From Geobacter sp. DSM 9736 (GTDB lineage Bacteria; Desulfobacterota; Desulfuromonadia; Geobacterales; Geobacteraceae): DNA of 64,000 bases. The stretch lies in assembly GCF_900187405.1 (NCBI RefSeq), contig NZ_LT896716.1, forward strand, positions 558,001 to 622,000, written 5' to 3'. Positions within the stretch are counted from its first letter, which is position 1. Every line of letters starts with the position of its first letter. Shown in pieces: positions 50,852 to 58,212 of the stretch. The translations under genes and the position numbers were made by a program. The notes under the pieces were generated by a model. That model ran no database searches. It was not told where the DNA came from and saw only the letters and a list, made by a program, of their open reading frames with translations.

Positions 50852-52483
50852 ATGCGCCTGAATGTATCCGAAAATTTTCTCTTTGCCTCGCGCAACCAGA
50901 CCGCGCACTCCCTTACGCGCAGCAAGGCGCTCGAACGTCTTGCCACCGGCCGGCACATCAATTCGGCATCAGACGATGCCGCAGGGCTCGCAATTTCGGT
51001 CGGAATGTCGGGGAGGATGCGCAGCCTCAACCAGAACATACGGAACATGAACGACGGAATCTCTCTTCTGCAGACTGCCGACGGTGCTCTCGAAGAGGTG
51101 GCCAACATGCTGGTCCGAGGCAGGGAGCTGGCCGTGCAGGCATCCACCGGTACCCTTTCCGCGTCAAACCGGGCCGCGGTCCAGACGGAGCTTGCGCAAC
51201 TGCTCCAGGAGATAGACCGGATTGCGGAAGGAACTCAGTTCAACGGGATAAACATTCTGAATGCAGCCAAGGTATCTACTGAGGATATGGATGCTATTCT
51301 CACTGCTCTCAAGAGTTCCTGGCTGCAGGCAAGCGAGGCGCTCATCGCCGCTCAGTACGGCCTGACGGGGGACGGAGCTACGCTGAGGATCGTGCTCGAC
51401 CAGAACCCCGGACCCTTCCTCGCCTATGTCAGCGGGTTTGCAGGGGCGGGCGGGAAGGTGGTTAACCAGGAACTTCACATCGACGTCCAGGATTTTCTTC
51501 CCGCGACGCTTCCCAACGGAGGAAACGCGCCGATGTACGACGACAGGATCATCGCCCATGAGATGGTACATGCAGTAATGGGGCGCACCATGAATTTTGT
51601 CGCGCTCTCCACCTGGTTCAAGGAGGGTGCTGCGGAATTCATTCACGGAGCCGACGAGCGGCTCGCGGCGGACATCACAAATGCCGGCGGTGGCGCCGCT
51701 GGAAGAAACGCCGTCGTCGCTGCCATAAACGGCCCCTGGGTCAGCGACAGTCGCCACTATTCCGCTGGTTATGCTGCAGTCAAGTACATGGATTCACAGA
51801 TAGCCGGGGGAATTCAGGCGGTCCTCAACCACCTCAACACGAATGCCGGATCCACCCTCAGTCAGGCGCTGTCGGCTCTTTCAGGGGGCACCTATGCCGA
51901 CGAAGCCGCTTTTCTCGCTGATTTCAATGCAAACGGCGCCGCATACATAGCCGGCCTGAATCTGGGTGATGCTGATACCGGTTCCGTTGGAGGGGGCACC
52001 GCCACCTCCGTCGTTCCCGATCTGGGCGGCCCGGCCACTGACGACCCCCTGACGGGCTTCACCGAGATTTGGCCCACAGCCGCCGCAACTCCGTCGACAG
52101 TTGCCGTTCAGATAGGCGCAGACAGTGGCGACACCTTCGAGCTCAGGCTGGCGGCTGCAGGGGCCTCGGATCTCGGCCTCTCGGGAGTAGATGTGACTGT
52201 CGATGCTCGTGATGCTATTGACCGGTTCGATGCAGCCATAAAAACACTGAGCAGCATCAGAGGCGACATGGGTGCCGACCTTAACCGCCTTGGCCATATG
52301 CTTGCCACGGCGATGAACGAATACGAGAACCTGGCTGCCAGCAACAGCCGCATTCTGGACGCGGATGCGGCCGAAGAGACGGCACGGCTTACCAGAAGCG
52401 ACATACTTCTTCAGGCCAGTACGGCTCTCATGTCCAACATCATGAACGCTCCCCGGTACGCCCTTTCCCTCCTTGCAGCATAA
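50852..52483 (+). CDS. Flagellinolysin: flagellin with an internal HExxH metalloprotease domain
   Basis: 543 residues. Residues 1-138 are the flagellin N-terminal D0/D1 region (ATGRHINSASDDAAGLAIS, RNMNDGISLLQTADGALEE, GTQFNGINIL) and residues ~440-543 the C-terminal D1/D0 region (DAAEETARLTRSDILLQAS, ending APRYALSLLAA). The variable middle contains HEMVH at 236-240 and WFKEGAAEF at 255-263, a gluzincin-type zinc site (HExxH plus downstream EGxxE). This is the arrangement of the proteolytic flagellins (flagellinolysins) described in Clostridium haemolyticum and other bacteria. The product should assemble into a proteolytic filament. The gene stands alone behind a sigma-28 promoter, away from other flagellar genes here. 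Its ribosome-binding site is weak. Confidence 0.93.
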   Translation: MRLNVSENFLFASRNQTAHSLTRSKALERLATGRHINSASDDAAGLAISVGMSGRMRSLNQNIRNMNDGISLLQTADGALEEVANMLVRGRELAVQASTGTLSASNRAAVQTELAQLLQEIDRIAEGTQFNGINILNAAKVSTEDMDAILTALKSSWLQASEALIAAQYGLTGDGATLRIVLDQNPGPFLAYVSGFAGAGGKVVNQELHIDVQDFLPATLPNGGNAPMYDDRIIAHEMVHAVMGRTMNFVALSTWFKEGAAEFIHGADERLAADITNAGGGAAGRNAVVAAINGPWVSDSRHYSAGYAAVKYMDSQIAGGIQAVLNHLNTNAGSTLSQALSALSGGTYADEAAFLADFNANGAAYIAGLNLGDADTGSVGGGTATSVVPDLGGPATDDPLTGFTEIWPTAAATPSTVAVQIGADSGDTFELRLAAAGASDLGLSGVDVTVDARDAIDRFDAAIKTLSSIRGDMGADLNRLGHMLATAMNEYENLAASNSRILDADAAEETARLTRSDILLQASTALMSNIMNAPRYALSLLAA

Positions 52484-52595
52484 TCAGCACGCAGGCTGTG
52501 CAGAGGTGCGCGTAAAATAGGCACCCTTTGTTTTGTATTAGCTTTACTCCCCATAGTTTTCGAGTCAATGGGGCAATAGAACGTGGATTTCTTCT

Positions 52596-52610
52596 TGGCA
52601 TGCCACGTGC
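52596..52610 (+). promoter_or_regulatory. Sigma-54 (-24/-12) promoter of nifEN
   Basis: TGGCAT-N5-GTGC, with GG at 52597-52598 and GC at 52609-52610: exact -24/-12 spacing. Transcription should begin near 52622. Confidence 0.8.
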
Positions 52611-52644
52611 TAATTCAATTACCTGAAGCATGTTACCGACTGGC

Positions 52645-52682
52645 AAAGGCGCCTTCACTTTCGTGGAGGCGCCTTTTTTTTC
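52645..52682 (+). terminator. Terminator in the nifEN leader (candidate antitermination control)
   Basis: AAGGCGCC (46-53) pairs with GGCGCCTT, followed by eight or nine T, before the nifEN start codon at 52699 and after the sigma-54 promoter. It must be passed for nifEN to be made. In Geobacter sulfurreducens, nif leaders are controlled by the ANTAR antiterminator GnfR. Confidence 0.8.
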
Positions 52683-52698
52683 ATTCGAGGATTCTACT

Positions 52699-55578
52699 AT
52701 GGCCCGACCAGACTACTACGACGCTCCCGAGTGCGATACCCATCAGGAAAAGGGTGCACCGAAGTTCTGCAAGAAATCCGAGCCGGGTGAGGGGACGGAG
52801 CGCTCCTGCGCCTACGACGGGGCCCGCGTCGTCCTCATGCCCGTCACCGACGTCATCCATCTCGTTCACGGTCCCATCGCCTGCGCCGGCAACTCGTGGG
52901 ACAACCGCGGCGCCCGATCGAGCGGCTCCCAGCTCTACCGCCGCGGATTCACGATGGAGATGCTGGAGAACGACGTCGTCTTCGGAGGCGAGAAGAAGCT
53001 CTACCGGGCGATCCTAGACCTGGCGGAGCGCTACCCCGAGGCCCGGGCGATCTTCGTCTACGCCACCTGCGTGACCGCCATGACCGGGGATGACATCGAG
53101 GCGGTTTGCAAGGCGGCACAAGAATTTATCAATAAGGATTTTTGTTCAGGCCAAGGCGGCGACGAGGAAGCGACGCAGGCGTACGCGGAAGTACGTCGAG
53201 GAGCTTCCGACGGAGCCAACGCCGGGATGGACGAAAAGCCGCCGTTGAGGGTACCGGTCCCTGTTATTCCAGTCAATACCCCCGGCTTCATCGGCGACAA
53301 GAACATCGGCAACCGCCTGGCGGGGGAGATCCTCTTCAAACGCGTGATCGGAACTGCTGAGCCCCCCATCCTCGGCGAATATCCGATCAACCTCATCGGG
53401 GAGTACAACATCGCCGGTGACCTCTGGGGGATGCAGCCCCTCTTCGACCGGCTCGGGATACAGATACTCTCCTGCTTTTCCGGCGACGCGAAATTCGAGG
53501 AGCTCCGCTACGCTCACCGGGCGAAGCTCAACGTGATCATCTGTTCGAAGAGCCTCACCAATCTCGCCAAGAAGATGCAGAAGAATTACGGGATGCCCTA
53601 CCTGGAGGAGTCGTTCTACGGGATGACCGACACGGCGAAGGCGCTCCGCGACATCGCCCGAGAGCTCGACGACGCGGTTGGGGGGCTCGAGAAGCGGATC
53701 ATGCAGGACCGGGTGGAGCGGCTCCTCGAAGAGGAAGAGGCGAAGTGCCGGGAGCGGATCTCACCGTACCGTGCGCGCCTCGAGGGGAAGCGGGCCGTTC
53801 TCTTCACGGGAGGGGTGAAGACGTGGTCGATGGTGAACGCCCTGCGGGAGCTGGGGGTGGAGATCCTCGCGGCCGGCACCCAGAACTCTACCCTCGAGGA
53901 CTTCTACCGGATGAAGTCGCTCATGCACAAGGACGCCCGGATCATCGAGGACACTTCGACGGCGGGGCTTCTCGGGGTGATGCGGGAGAAGATGCCCGAC
54001 CTGATCGTCGCCGGCGGCAAGACCAAGTTCCTCGCGCTCAAGACGAAGACCCCCTTTCTCGACATCAACCATGGCCGTTCCCACCCCTACGCCGGATACG
54101 AGGGGATGGTGACCTTCGCGAAGCAGCTCGATCTGACGGTGAACAATCCGATCTGGCCGGTGCTCAACCGCCCGGCTCCCTGGGAGAAGGAGGGGGGAAT
54201 CGCGGCGGAAGCCGAGCAGGCCGCCTCTCATGCAGAAGCCTTCCTGGCTGAGGATATCTCGGCGTCCCGCGTGGCTGTTTCCACCAAGAAGGCAACGGTA
54301 AATCCGCAGAAGAATTCTCCCGCCCTCGGGGCCACCCTTGCCTACCTCGGCATCGACAGCATGCTGGGCCTCCTCCACGGGGCGCAGGGCTGCTCGACCT
54401 TCATCCGGCTCCAGCTCTCACGGCACTTCAAGGAATCGATCCCCCTCAACTGCACCGCCATGAGCGAGGACACGGCGATTTTCGGCGGATGGGAGAACCT
54501 CAAGAAGGGGCTCAAGCGGGTAATCGAAAAGTTCCATCCCGCTGTGGTCGGTGTGATGACCTCGGGACTGACCGAGACGATGGGGGACGACGTACGGAGC
54601 GCCATCGTCCACTTCCGCAAGGAAAACCCGGATCACGACGCGGTGCCCGTGGTGTGGGCTTCCACCCCCGATTACTGCGGATCGCTCCAGGAGGGGTACG
54701 CGGCGGCGGTGGAGGGTATCCTCTGCTCCCTTGCGGAGGGTGGAGAGACGATTCCCGGGCAGGTGAATCTCATACCTGGCGCCCACCTCACCCCTGCCGA
54801 CGTGGAGGAACTGAAGGAGCTAGTTGAGTCGTTCGGGCTCGTACCGCTGACGGTTCCCGACATCTCCAATGCCGTTGACGGGCACATCGACGCCGAGGTC
54901 TCGCCGCTGGCCACCGGCGGTATTCCCGTGTCGGAGATCCCGAAGGCTGGAAGGAGCCTCGCCACCATTTACGTCGGCGATTCCCTCGCCAAAGCGGCCG
55001 TTGCGCTTCGCGAACGCTTCGGCATCCCCGCGTACGGGTTCACATCTGTCACAGGGCTTTCGGAGGTCGACCGGCTGATGGCGACCCTGTCCGAGATAAG
55101 CGGCCGGCCGGTACCGGAAAAGCACCTCCGCTGGAGAAGCCGGCTCATGGACGCGATGGTGGACAGCCACTACCAGTTCGGGACGAAGAAGGTCGCACTC
55201 GCCCTGGAGGCGGATCACCTGAAGGCGCTCTCCCGCTTTCTCGACGGGATGGGGTGCGAGATAACCGCCGCCCTTTCCGCCACACGGACCCGGGGACTCG
55301 ACTCACTACCCAGCGGGAACGTGTTTGTCGGGGACCTGGAGGACCTGGAGACAGCAGGGAAGGGGGCGGACCTCCTCGTGGCCAACTCCAACGGACGGCA
55401 GGCGGCGGCGAAGCTCGGGATCAAGGCGCATCTGCGGGCGGGGCTCCCAGTTTTCGACCGCCTCGGTGCCCACCAGAAGGTGTGGGTGGGGTACCGCGGG
55501 ACGTTGAATCTCGTATTCGAGGTGGCGAATCTGTTCCAGGCTAATGCAAACGAGGCACAGAAGCTGGCACACAATTAA
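52699..55578 (+). CDS. nifEN: Fused nitrogenase cofactor scaffold NifE-NifN
   Basis: 959 residues from the ATG at 52699. NifEN is the scaffold on which the NifB product matures to FeMo-cofactor. The NifE half (about 1-495) has HGPIACAGNSWDNRG, FVYATCVTAMTGDD and IGEYNIAGDLWG; the NifN half (about 540-950) has LLHGAQGCSTFIRLQLSRHFKE, MSEDTAIFGG and VGVMTSGLTETMGDD. Residues ~142-185 of NifE are extra compared with the usual NifE spacing between VCKAA and PVIPVNTPGF, and the DNA there resembles an intergenic hairpin repeat. A NifEN fusion is known from Geobacter. Regulated by a sigma-54 promoter and a leader terminator. Confidence 0.95.
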   Translation: MARPDYYDAPECDTHQEKGAPKFCKKSEPGEGTERSCAYDGARVVLMPVTDVIHLVHGPIACAGNSWDNRGARSSGSQLYRRGFTMEMLENDVVFGGEKKLYRAILDLAERYPEARAIFVYATCVTAMTGDDIEAVCKAAQEFINKDFCSGQGGDEEATQAYAEVRRGASDGANAGMDEKPPLRVPVPVIPVNTPGFIGDKNIGNRLAGEILFKRVIGTAEPPILGEYPINLIGEYNIAGDLWGMQPLFDRLGIQILSCFSGDAKFEELRYAHRAKLNVIICSKSLTNLAKKMQKNYGMPYLEESFYGMTDTAKALRDIARELDDAVGGLEKRIMQDRVERLLEEEEAKCRERISPYRARLEGKRAVLFTGGVKTWSMVNALRELGVEILAAGTQNSTLEDFYRMKSLMHKDARIIEDTSTAGLLGVMREKMPDLIVAGGKTKFLALKTKTPFLDINHGRSHPYAGYEGMVTFAKQLDLTVNNPIWPVLNRPAPWEKEGGIAAEAEQAASHAEAFLAEDISASRVAVSTKKATVNPQKNSPALGATLAYLGIDSMLGLLHGAQGCSTFIRLQLSRHFKESIPLNCTAMSEDTAIFGGWENLKKGLKRVIEKFHPAVVGVMTSGLTETMGDDVRSAIVHFRKENPDHDAVPVVWASTPDYCGSLQEGYAAAVEGILCSLAEGGETIPGQVNLIPGAHLTPADVEELKELVESFGLVPLTVPDISNAVDGHIDAEVSPLATGGIPVSEIPKAGRSLATIYVGDSLAKAAVALRERFGIPAYGFTSVTGLSEVDRLMATLSEISGRPVPEKHLRWRSRLMDAMVDSHYQFGTKKVALALEADHLKALSRFLDGMGCEITAALSATRTRGLDSLPSGNVFVGDLEDLETAGKGADLLVANSNGRQAAAKLGIKAHLRAGLPVFDRLGAHQKVWVGYRGTLNLVFEVANLFQANANEAQKLAHN
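53128..53255. repeat. Palindromic repeat inserted in frame within nifE
   Basis: GCAGGCGTACGCGGAAGTAC (about 53175-53194) followed by GTCGAGGAGC, GGAGCC and GGACG matches, base by base and in the same order, the inverted family A copy at 56216-56270 (GCAGGCGTAGCAGCGCTACG, then TCGAGGAGC, GGAGCC, GGACG). GGAAGC and GCTTCC flank the core as an inverted pair. The frame stays open because the repeat's GTAG is GTAC here. Confidence 0.7.
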
Positions 55579-55583
55579 AAAGC

Positions 55584-55650
55584 AGGTTCAGGTTGAGGTT
55601 AAGGTTTAGGAGAAAAATGCTTTCCCTCAACCTCAACCTCAACCTCTACC
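55584..55650 (+). repeat. Long AGGTTG/CAACCT hairpin between nifEN and nifX
   Basis: A left arm of reiterated AGGTT units (AGGTTCAGGTTGAGGTTAAG) faces a right arm of reiterated CAACCT units (CCCTCAACCTCAACCTCAAC). The ~21-bp stem has an A/T-rich loop. It is built from a six-base unit and is not related to the other repeats here. Confidence 0.85.
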
Positions 55651-55651
55651 T

Positions 55652-55666
55652 GCCTCCGAAGGAGGC
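55652..55666 (+). promoter_or_regulatory. Hairpin covering the nifX ribosome-binding site
   Basis: GCCTCC (55652-55657), GAA loop, GGAGGC (55661-55666), with the nifX ATG at 55670. The GGAGG Shine-Dalgarno is wholly paired. Confidence 0.7.
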
Positions 55667-55669
55667 TTT

Positions 55670-56059
55670 ATGAAAGTCGCATTTACATCGACGGACGGCC
55701 AGATCATCGACCAGCACTTCGGCCAGTGCAGCAGCTTCTTTGTCTGGGAGATCGGCGCAGATGAAGCTGGCTGCGTGGGGAAGGTGGATGCACTCACGAC
55801 GGCTGAGGACGAGGAGGACCGGATCTCCGCCCGGGCCAATGCAATCGCCGACTGCGCCATCGTCTATACGATGCAGATCGGCGGCCCCGCAGCGGCGAAG
55901 CTGGTGGCGCGGAAGATACACCCGATGAAGACCGCCACGGAGCTTCCCGTCTCGGAGATCGTCGCAAAGCTCCAGGAGGTCCTCAAGGGGAACCCCCCGC
56001 CGTGGCTCAGGAAAGCGTTGCACAAGGAATCAGCCGGTTCATTTCTCGACGAGGAATAA
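55670..56059 (+). CDS. nifX: NifX-family FeMo-cofactor carrier/maturation protein
   Basis: 129 residues. The start MKVAFTSTDGQIIDQHFGQC is the hallmark of the NifX/NifY/NafY fold, with the ligand-binding His in DQHFG. NifX proteins bind NifB-co and cofactor intermediates and shuttle them to or from NifEN, consistent with its place after nifEN. The C-terminal ~30 residues (GNPPPWLRKALHKES) are an extension absent from the shorter paralogue at 56858. Confidence 0.88.
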   Translation: MKVAFTSTDGQIIDQHFGQCSSFFVWEIGADEAGCVGKVDALTTAEDEEDRISARANAIADCAIVYTMQIGGPAAAKLVARKIHPMKTATELPVSEIVAKLQEVLKGNPPPWLRKALHKESAGSFLDEE

Positions 56060-56098
56060 CGTTCGACACGACAACAACCTACTAGTTGTTGAATCACT

Positions 56099-56288
56099 AA
56101 GGTTGTTCAAAAGCAGACAGATCTTTGCACCCTCACGGGCGTAGCAGCAAGGTTCTTGTGTCTGGCAGCGGCGTCAGATTCGCGATGATTCCGTCGTCGG
56201 CGACGACCGATGGCCCGCAGGCGTAGCAGCGCTACGTCGAGGAGCCTGCGGAGGAGCCGGCGGCGGAAGGACGCGAATATGGCGTCGC
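56099..56288. repeat. Family A hairpin repeat, inverted, between nifX and fdxB
   Basis: 56165-56288 is the reverse complement of the family A unit (GCGGCGTCAGATTCGCG to GCGAATATGGCGTCGC, core GGCGTAGCAGCGCTACGTCG). The preceding part 56099-56164 begins AAGGTTGTTCAAAAGCAGAC, an end sequence shared with the 58.2- and 63.7-kb repeats. Confidence 0.9.
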
Positions 56289-56322
56289 ATCCGAACAACA
56301 ATCCTAAAGGAGGATCAGTATC

Positions 56323-56586
56323 ATGGCTTACATCACCGGACTCAGAAGGAACAAGACGGAATACACCCCGGAATTCATCGTGGACATAGACATGGAGACC
56401 TGCATCGGGTGCGCCCGTTGCTACAAGGTGTGCGCCCACGACGTCCTCACCTTCGAGGAACTGGACGAGGACGATTCGGCGAAGATGTACATGAAGGTCG
56501 CCCGCCCGGACAACTGCATCGGGTGCCAAGCGTGCGGGAGGACGTGCAGCAAGAAGTGCTTCAGCTTCGCCCCCGTCGAACTTTGA
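56323..56586 (+). CDS. fdxB: Nitrogenase-associated ferredoxin FdxB (ferredoxin III)
   Basis: 87 residues with two 4Fe-4S motifs: Cys27, 30, 33 and 37 (CIGCARCYKVC) and Cys65, 68, 71 and 75 (CIGCQACGRTC). The start ITGLRRNKTEYTPEFI and the ferredoxin III nif-specific spacing identify it. It likely donates electrons to cofactor assembly or nitrogenase. A GGAGGATC site precedes it. Its TGA stop lies inside the start of a repeat. Confidence 0.92.
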   Translation: MAYITGLRRNKTEYTPEFIVDIDMETCIGCARCYKVCAHDVLTFEELDEDDSAKMYMKVARPDNCIGCQACGRTCSKKCFSFAPVEL

Positions 56587-56708
56587 CGGCTGCGGCTTTT
56601 TGGCAATAGGTTCGTTGGCCTTCCTCCCTCCTTGTACGGCGTAGCGCTGCTACGCCTCCGCGTCGGGACTCGGCCGCCTGCCTCTTGCCGAAAAATCCAC
56701 AGCCGTCA
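56583..56708. repeat. Family B hairpin repeat after fdxB
   Basis: GACGGCTGCGGCTTTTTGGC (from 56585) is the inverse of the right end TTGCCGAAAAATCCACAGCCGTC, so the unit is a long imperfect hairpin. It carries the core GGCGTAGCGCTGCTACGCC. A second copy lies at 62199-62322, also directly behind a gene end. Confidence 0.9.
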
Positions 56709-56721
56709 GGTCTTAACCGGC

Positions 56722-56850
56722 CGGGTGAAGAGTTTCGGGTTCTGGCAAGGCTTCGCAACGGACTCGGCGGAGGCGTGGCAGCGCCACGCCGCACAACGAT
56801 GGACGGAAGCGAAACGCCGCCAGGTTCCGGAAATCTTCACCCGTAAAGGA
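56722..56850. repeat. Third hairpin repeat, upstream of the second nifX-like gene
   Basis: CCGGGTGAAGAGTTTCGGGT near 56730 is inverted at GGTTCCGGAAATCTTCACCC near 56823-56842. The centre GGCGTGGCAGCGCCACGCC is a near-perfect palindrome and matches the pattern but not the sequence of family A/B cores. The AAGGAG site of the next gene follows at once. Confidence 0.8.
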
Positions 56851-56857
56851 GAAAGCT

Positions 56858-57187
56858 ATGTTATTAGCTGTTGCTTCTAAGGATGGTAGAGAGATCGACC
56901 AGCACTTCGGTCATGCCGAGCGTTTCCTTATCTTCGACGTGGAGCCGGATGCGGTGAAGCTCGTGGACGAGAAGCACGTTGAGCGCTACTGCTCCTACGA
57001 TGCCGACCATCCGCTCCGTGCCCATATCCTCCAGGGGATAGCGAAGGCCCTGGAAGGGTGCCGAGCCGTTGTGTGCGCGCAGATCGGGCAGGCGCCGCAG
57101 GTTGAGATGGAGCGGCTCGGCCTCGATGTCTTCGTCGCCGACGGGCCGATCAAGCCGGCCCTGCAGGAGATAGTGAAGATTCTGTAG
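56858..57187 (+). CDS. Second NifX-like protein
   Basis: 109 residues, the bare NifX/NifB-C-terminal fold: LLAVASKDGREIDQHFGHAE at the start with the DQHFGHA motif, and a late AQIGQAPQVEM strand. NifB here lacks its usual C-terminal NifX-like domain, so this separate protein may supply that function. That is an inference from architecture; it could equally be a NafY-type carrier. An AAAGGAG site precedes it. Confidence 0.82.
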   Translation: MLLAVASKDGREIDQHFGHAERFLIFDVEPDAVKLVDEKHVERYCSYDADHPLRAHILQGIAKALEGCRAVVCAQIGQAPQVEMERLGLDVFVADGPIKPALQEIVKIL

Positions 57188-57229
57188 CCCTCGCTCATTG
57201 CGAGACCGATCACAAAGAGGTGATGACTC

Positions 57230-58021
57230 ATGGAGAATTCGGCCTTCAACCACTGCAATCTTCCTCCGTGGGTCATCGCCTCGCGCCACTTCAACGAAAA
57301 CCCGCACCCCCTCGAGATCCAGGGGGTGCGCCAGGCGAACCATTTCCTCTTCGAGCGCCTTCGCACCATCGCGTCTGCCGAAGAGCGGGCCCACATCTTC
57401 AACGACTACATGTCGGTCAAGTTCCAGCTCCACCAGTGGGAGAGCCAGGCAAGCTCGAGCGCCCGCAAGAGCCTGCGCAACAGCTATTTACGGTTTCTCC
57501 GTGGCTGGATGATGGACTCCAACTCTGTCGAGGGCGCCGTCCTCAAGGGGTGGGTGGAGAGCCGGATAGGCATCCCCCCCACGTTCCACAGGATACGCAT
57601 CCCGTCCATCCACTCCGAACAATACATGATCTTTGCCGTCGACCGCACCAAGGGGAGCGCCCGCACGAGTGCCATCAACTCGCAGCTCGACCTGCTCTAC
57701 GAATACTGCCAGTACGAACTGGCGAGAAAGCTGCCTGAAGAGCGGCACGTGCGCCTTTTCCGCGGGACGAACGACGCCGACGACTACGAGGTTCTCGAGC
57801 AGGTGGGGAGGCGGGAGCAGATCGTTCGCCTCAACAACCTCGTCTCCTTCACTTCAAGCGAGGAGAGAGCGTGGGAGTTTGGCGATACGGTATGGGAGAT
57901 TCGGGCCCCCCTCGTGAAGGTCTTCTTCTTCGGCGGGCTCCTCCCTCAGTCGATCCTGAAAGGGGAGGAGGAATTCCTGGTTATTGGAGGAGAATACCGT
58001 GTGCGGCGGATTATGTGCTAG
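57230..58021 (+). CDS. draT: NAD(+)-dinitrogenase reductase ADP-ribosyltransferase DraT
   Basis: 263 residues. Switches nitrogenase off by ADP-ribosylating NifH on an arginine after ammonium or energy shifts. The N-terminal NHCNLPPWVIASRHFNENP is the DraT signature, RLFRGTNDADDYEV and LVSFTSSEERAWEFGD match the transferase core, and an acidic GEEEFLVIGGEY region near the C-terminus is expected for the catalytic Glu. It lies next to draG on the opposite strand. Confidence 0.93.
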   Translation: MENSAFNHCNLPPWVIASRHFNENPHPLEIQGVRQANHFLFERLRTIASAEERAHIFNDYMSVKFQLHQWESQASSSARKSLRNSYLRFLRGWMMDSNSVEGAVLKGWVESRIGIPPTFHRIRIPSIHSEQYMIFAVDRTKGSARTSAINSQLDLLYEYCQYELARKLPEERHVRLFRGTNDADDYEVLEQVGRREQIVRLNNLVSFTSSEERAWEFGDTVWEIRAPLVKVFFFGGLLPQSILKGEEEFLVIGGEYRVRRIMC

Positions 58022-58212
58022 AGCGACGCCATATTCGCGCCCTTCCGCCGCCGGCTCCTCCTCGGGCTCCTCGACGTAGCGCTGCTACGCCTGCGGGCCG
58101 TCGGTCGTCGCCGACGACGGAATCATCGCGAATCTGACTCCGCTGGTGGGCCATCTTATGCGCGCTCCGTGGCGCTTTCTGCGGGTGCGACGATCTGACT
58201 ATTTTTGAACAA
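58022..58212. repeat. Family A hairpin repeat between draT and draG
   Basis: Unit 58022-58146, then an arm ending in GATCTGACTATTTTTGAACAACCT. Its last 14 bases overlap the 3' end of draG, so the repeat supplies the draG stop codon and the last few residues. Confidence 0.9.

Noticed and set aside
55584..55650. Hexamer array as a CRISPR or tandem repeat array
   Set aside because: It is one inverted structure of short units with no spacers.
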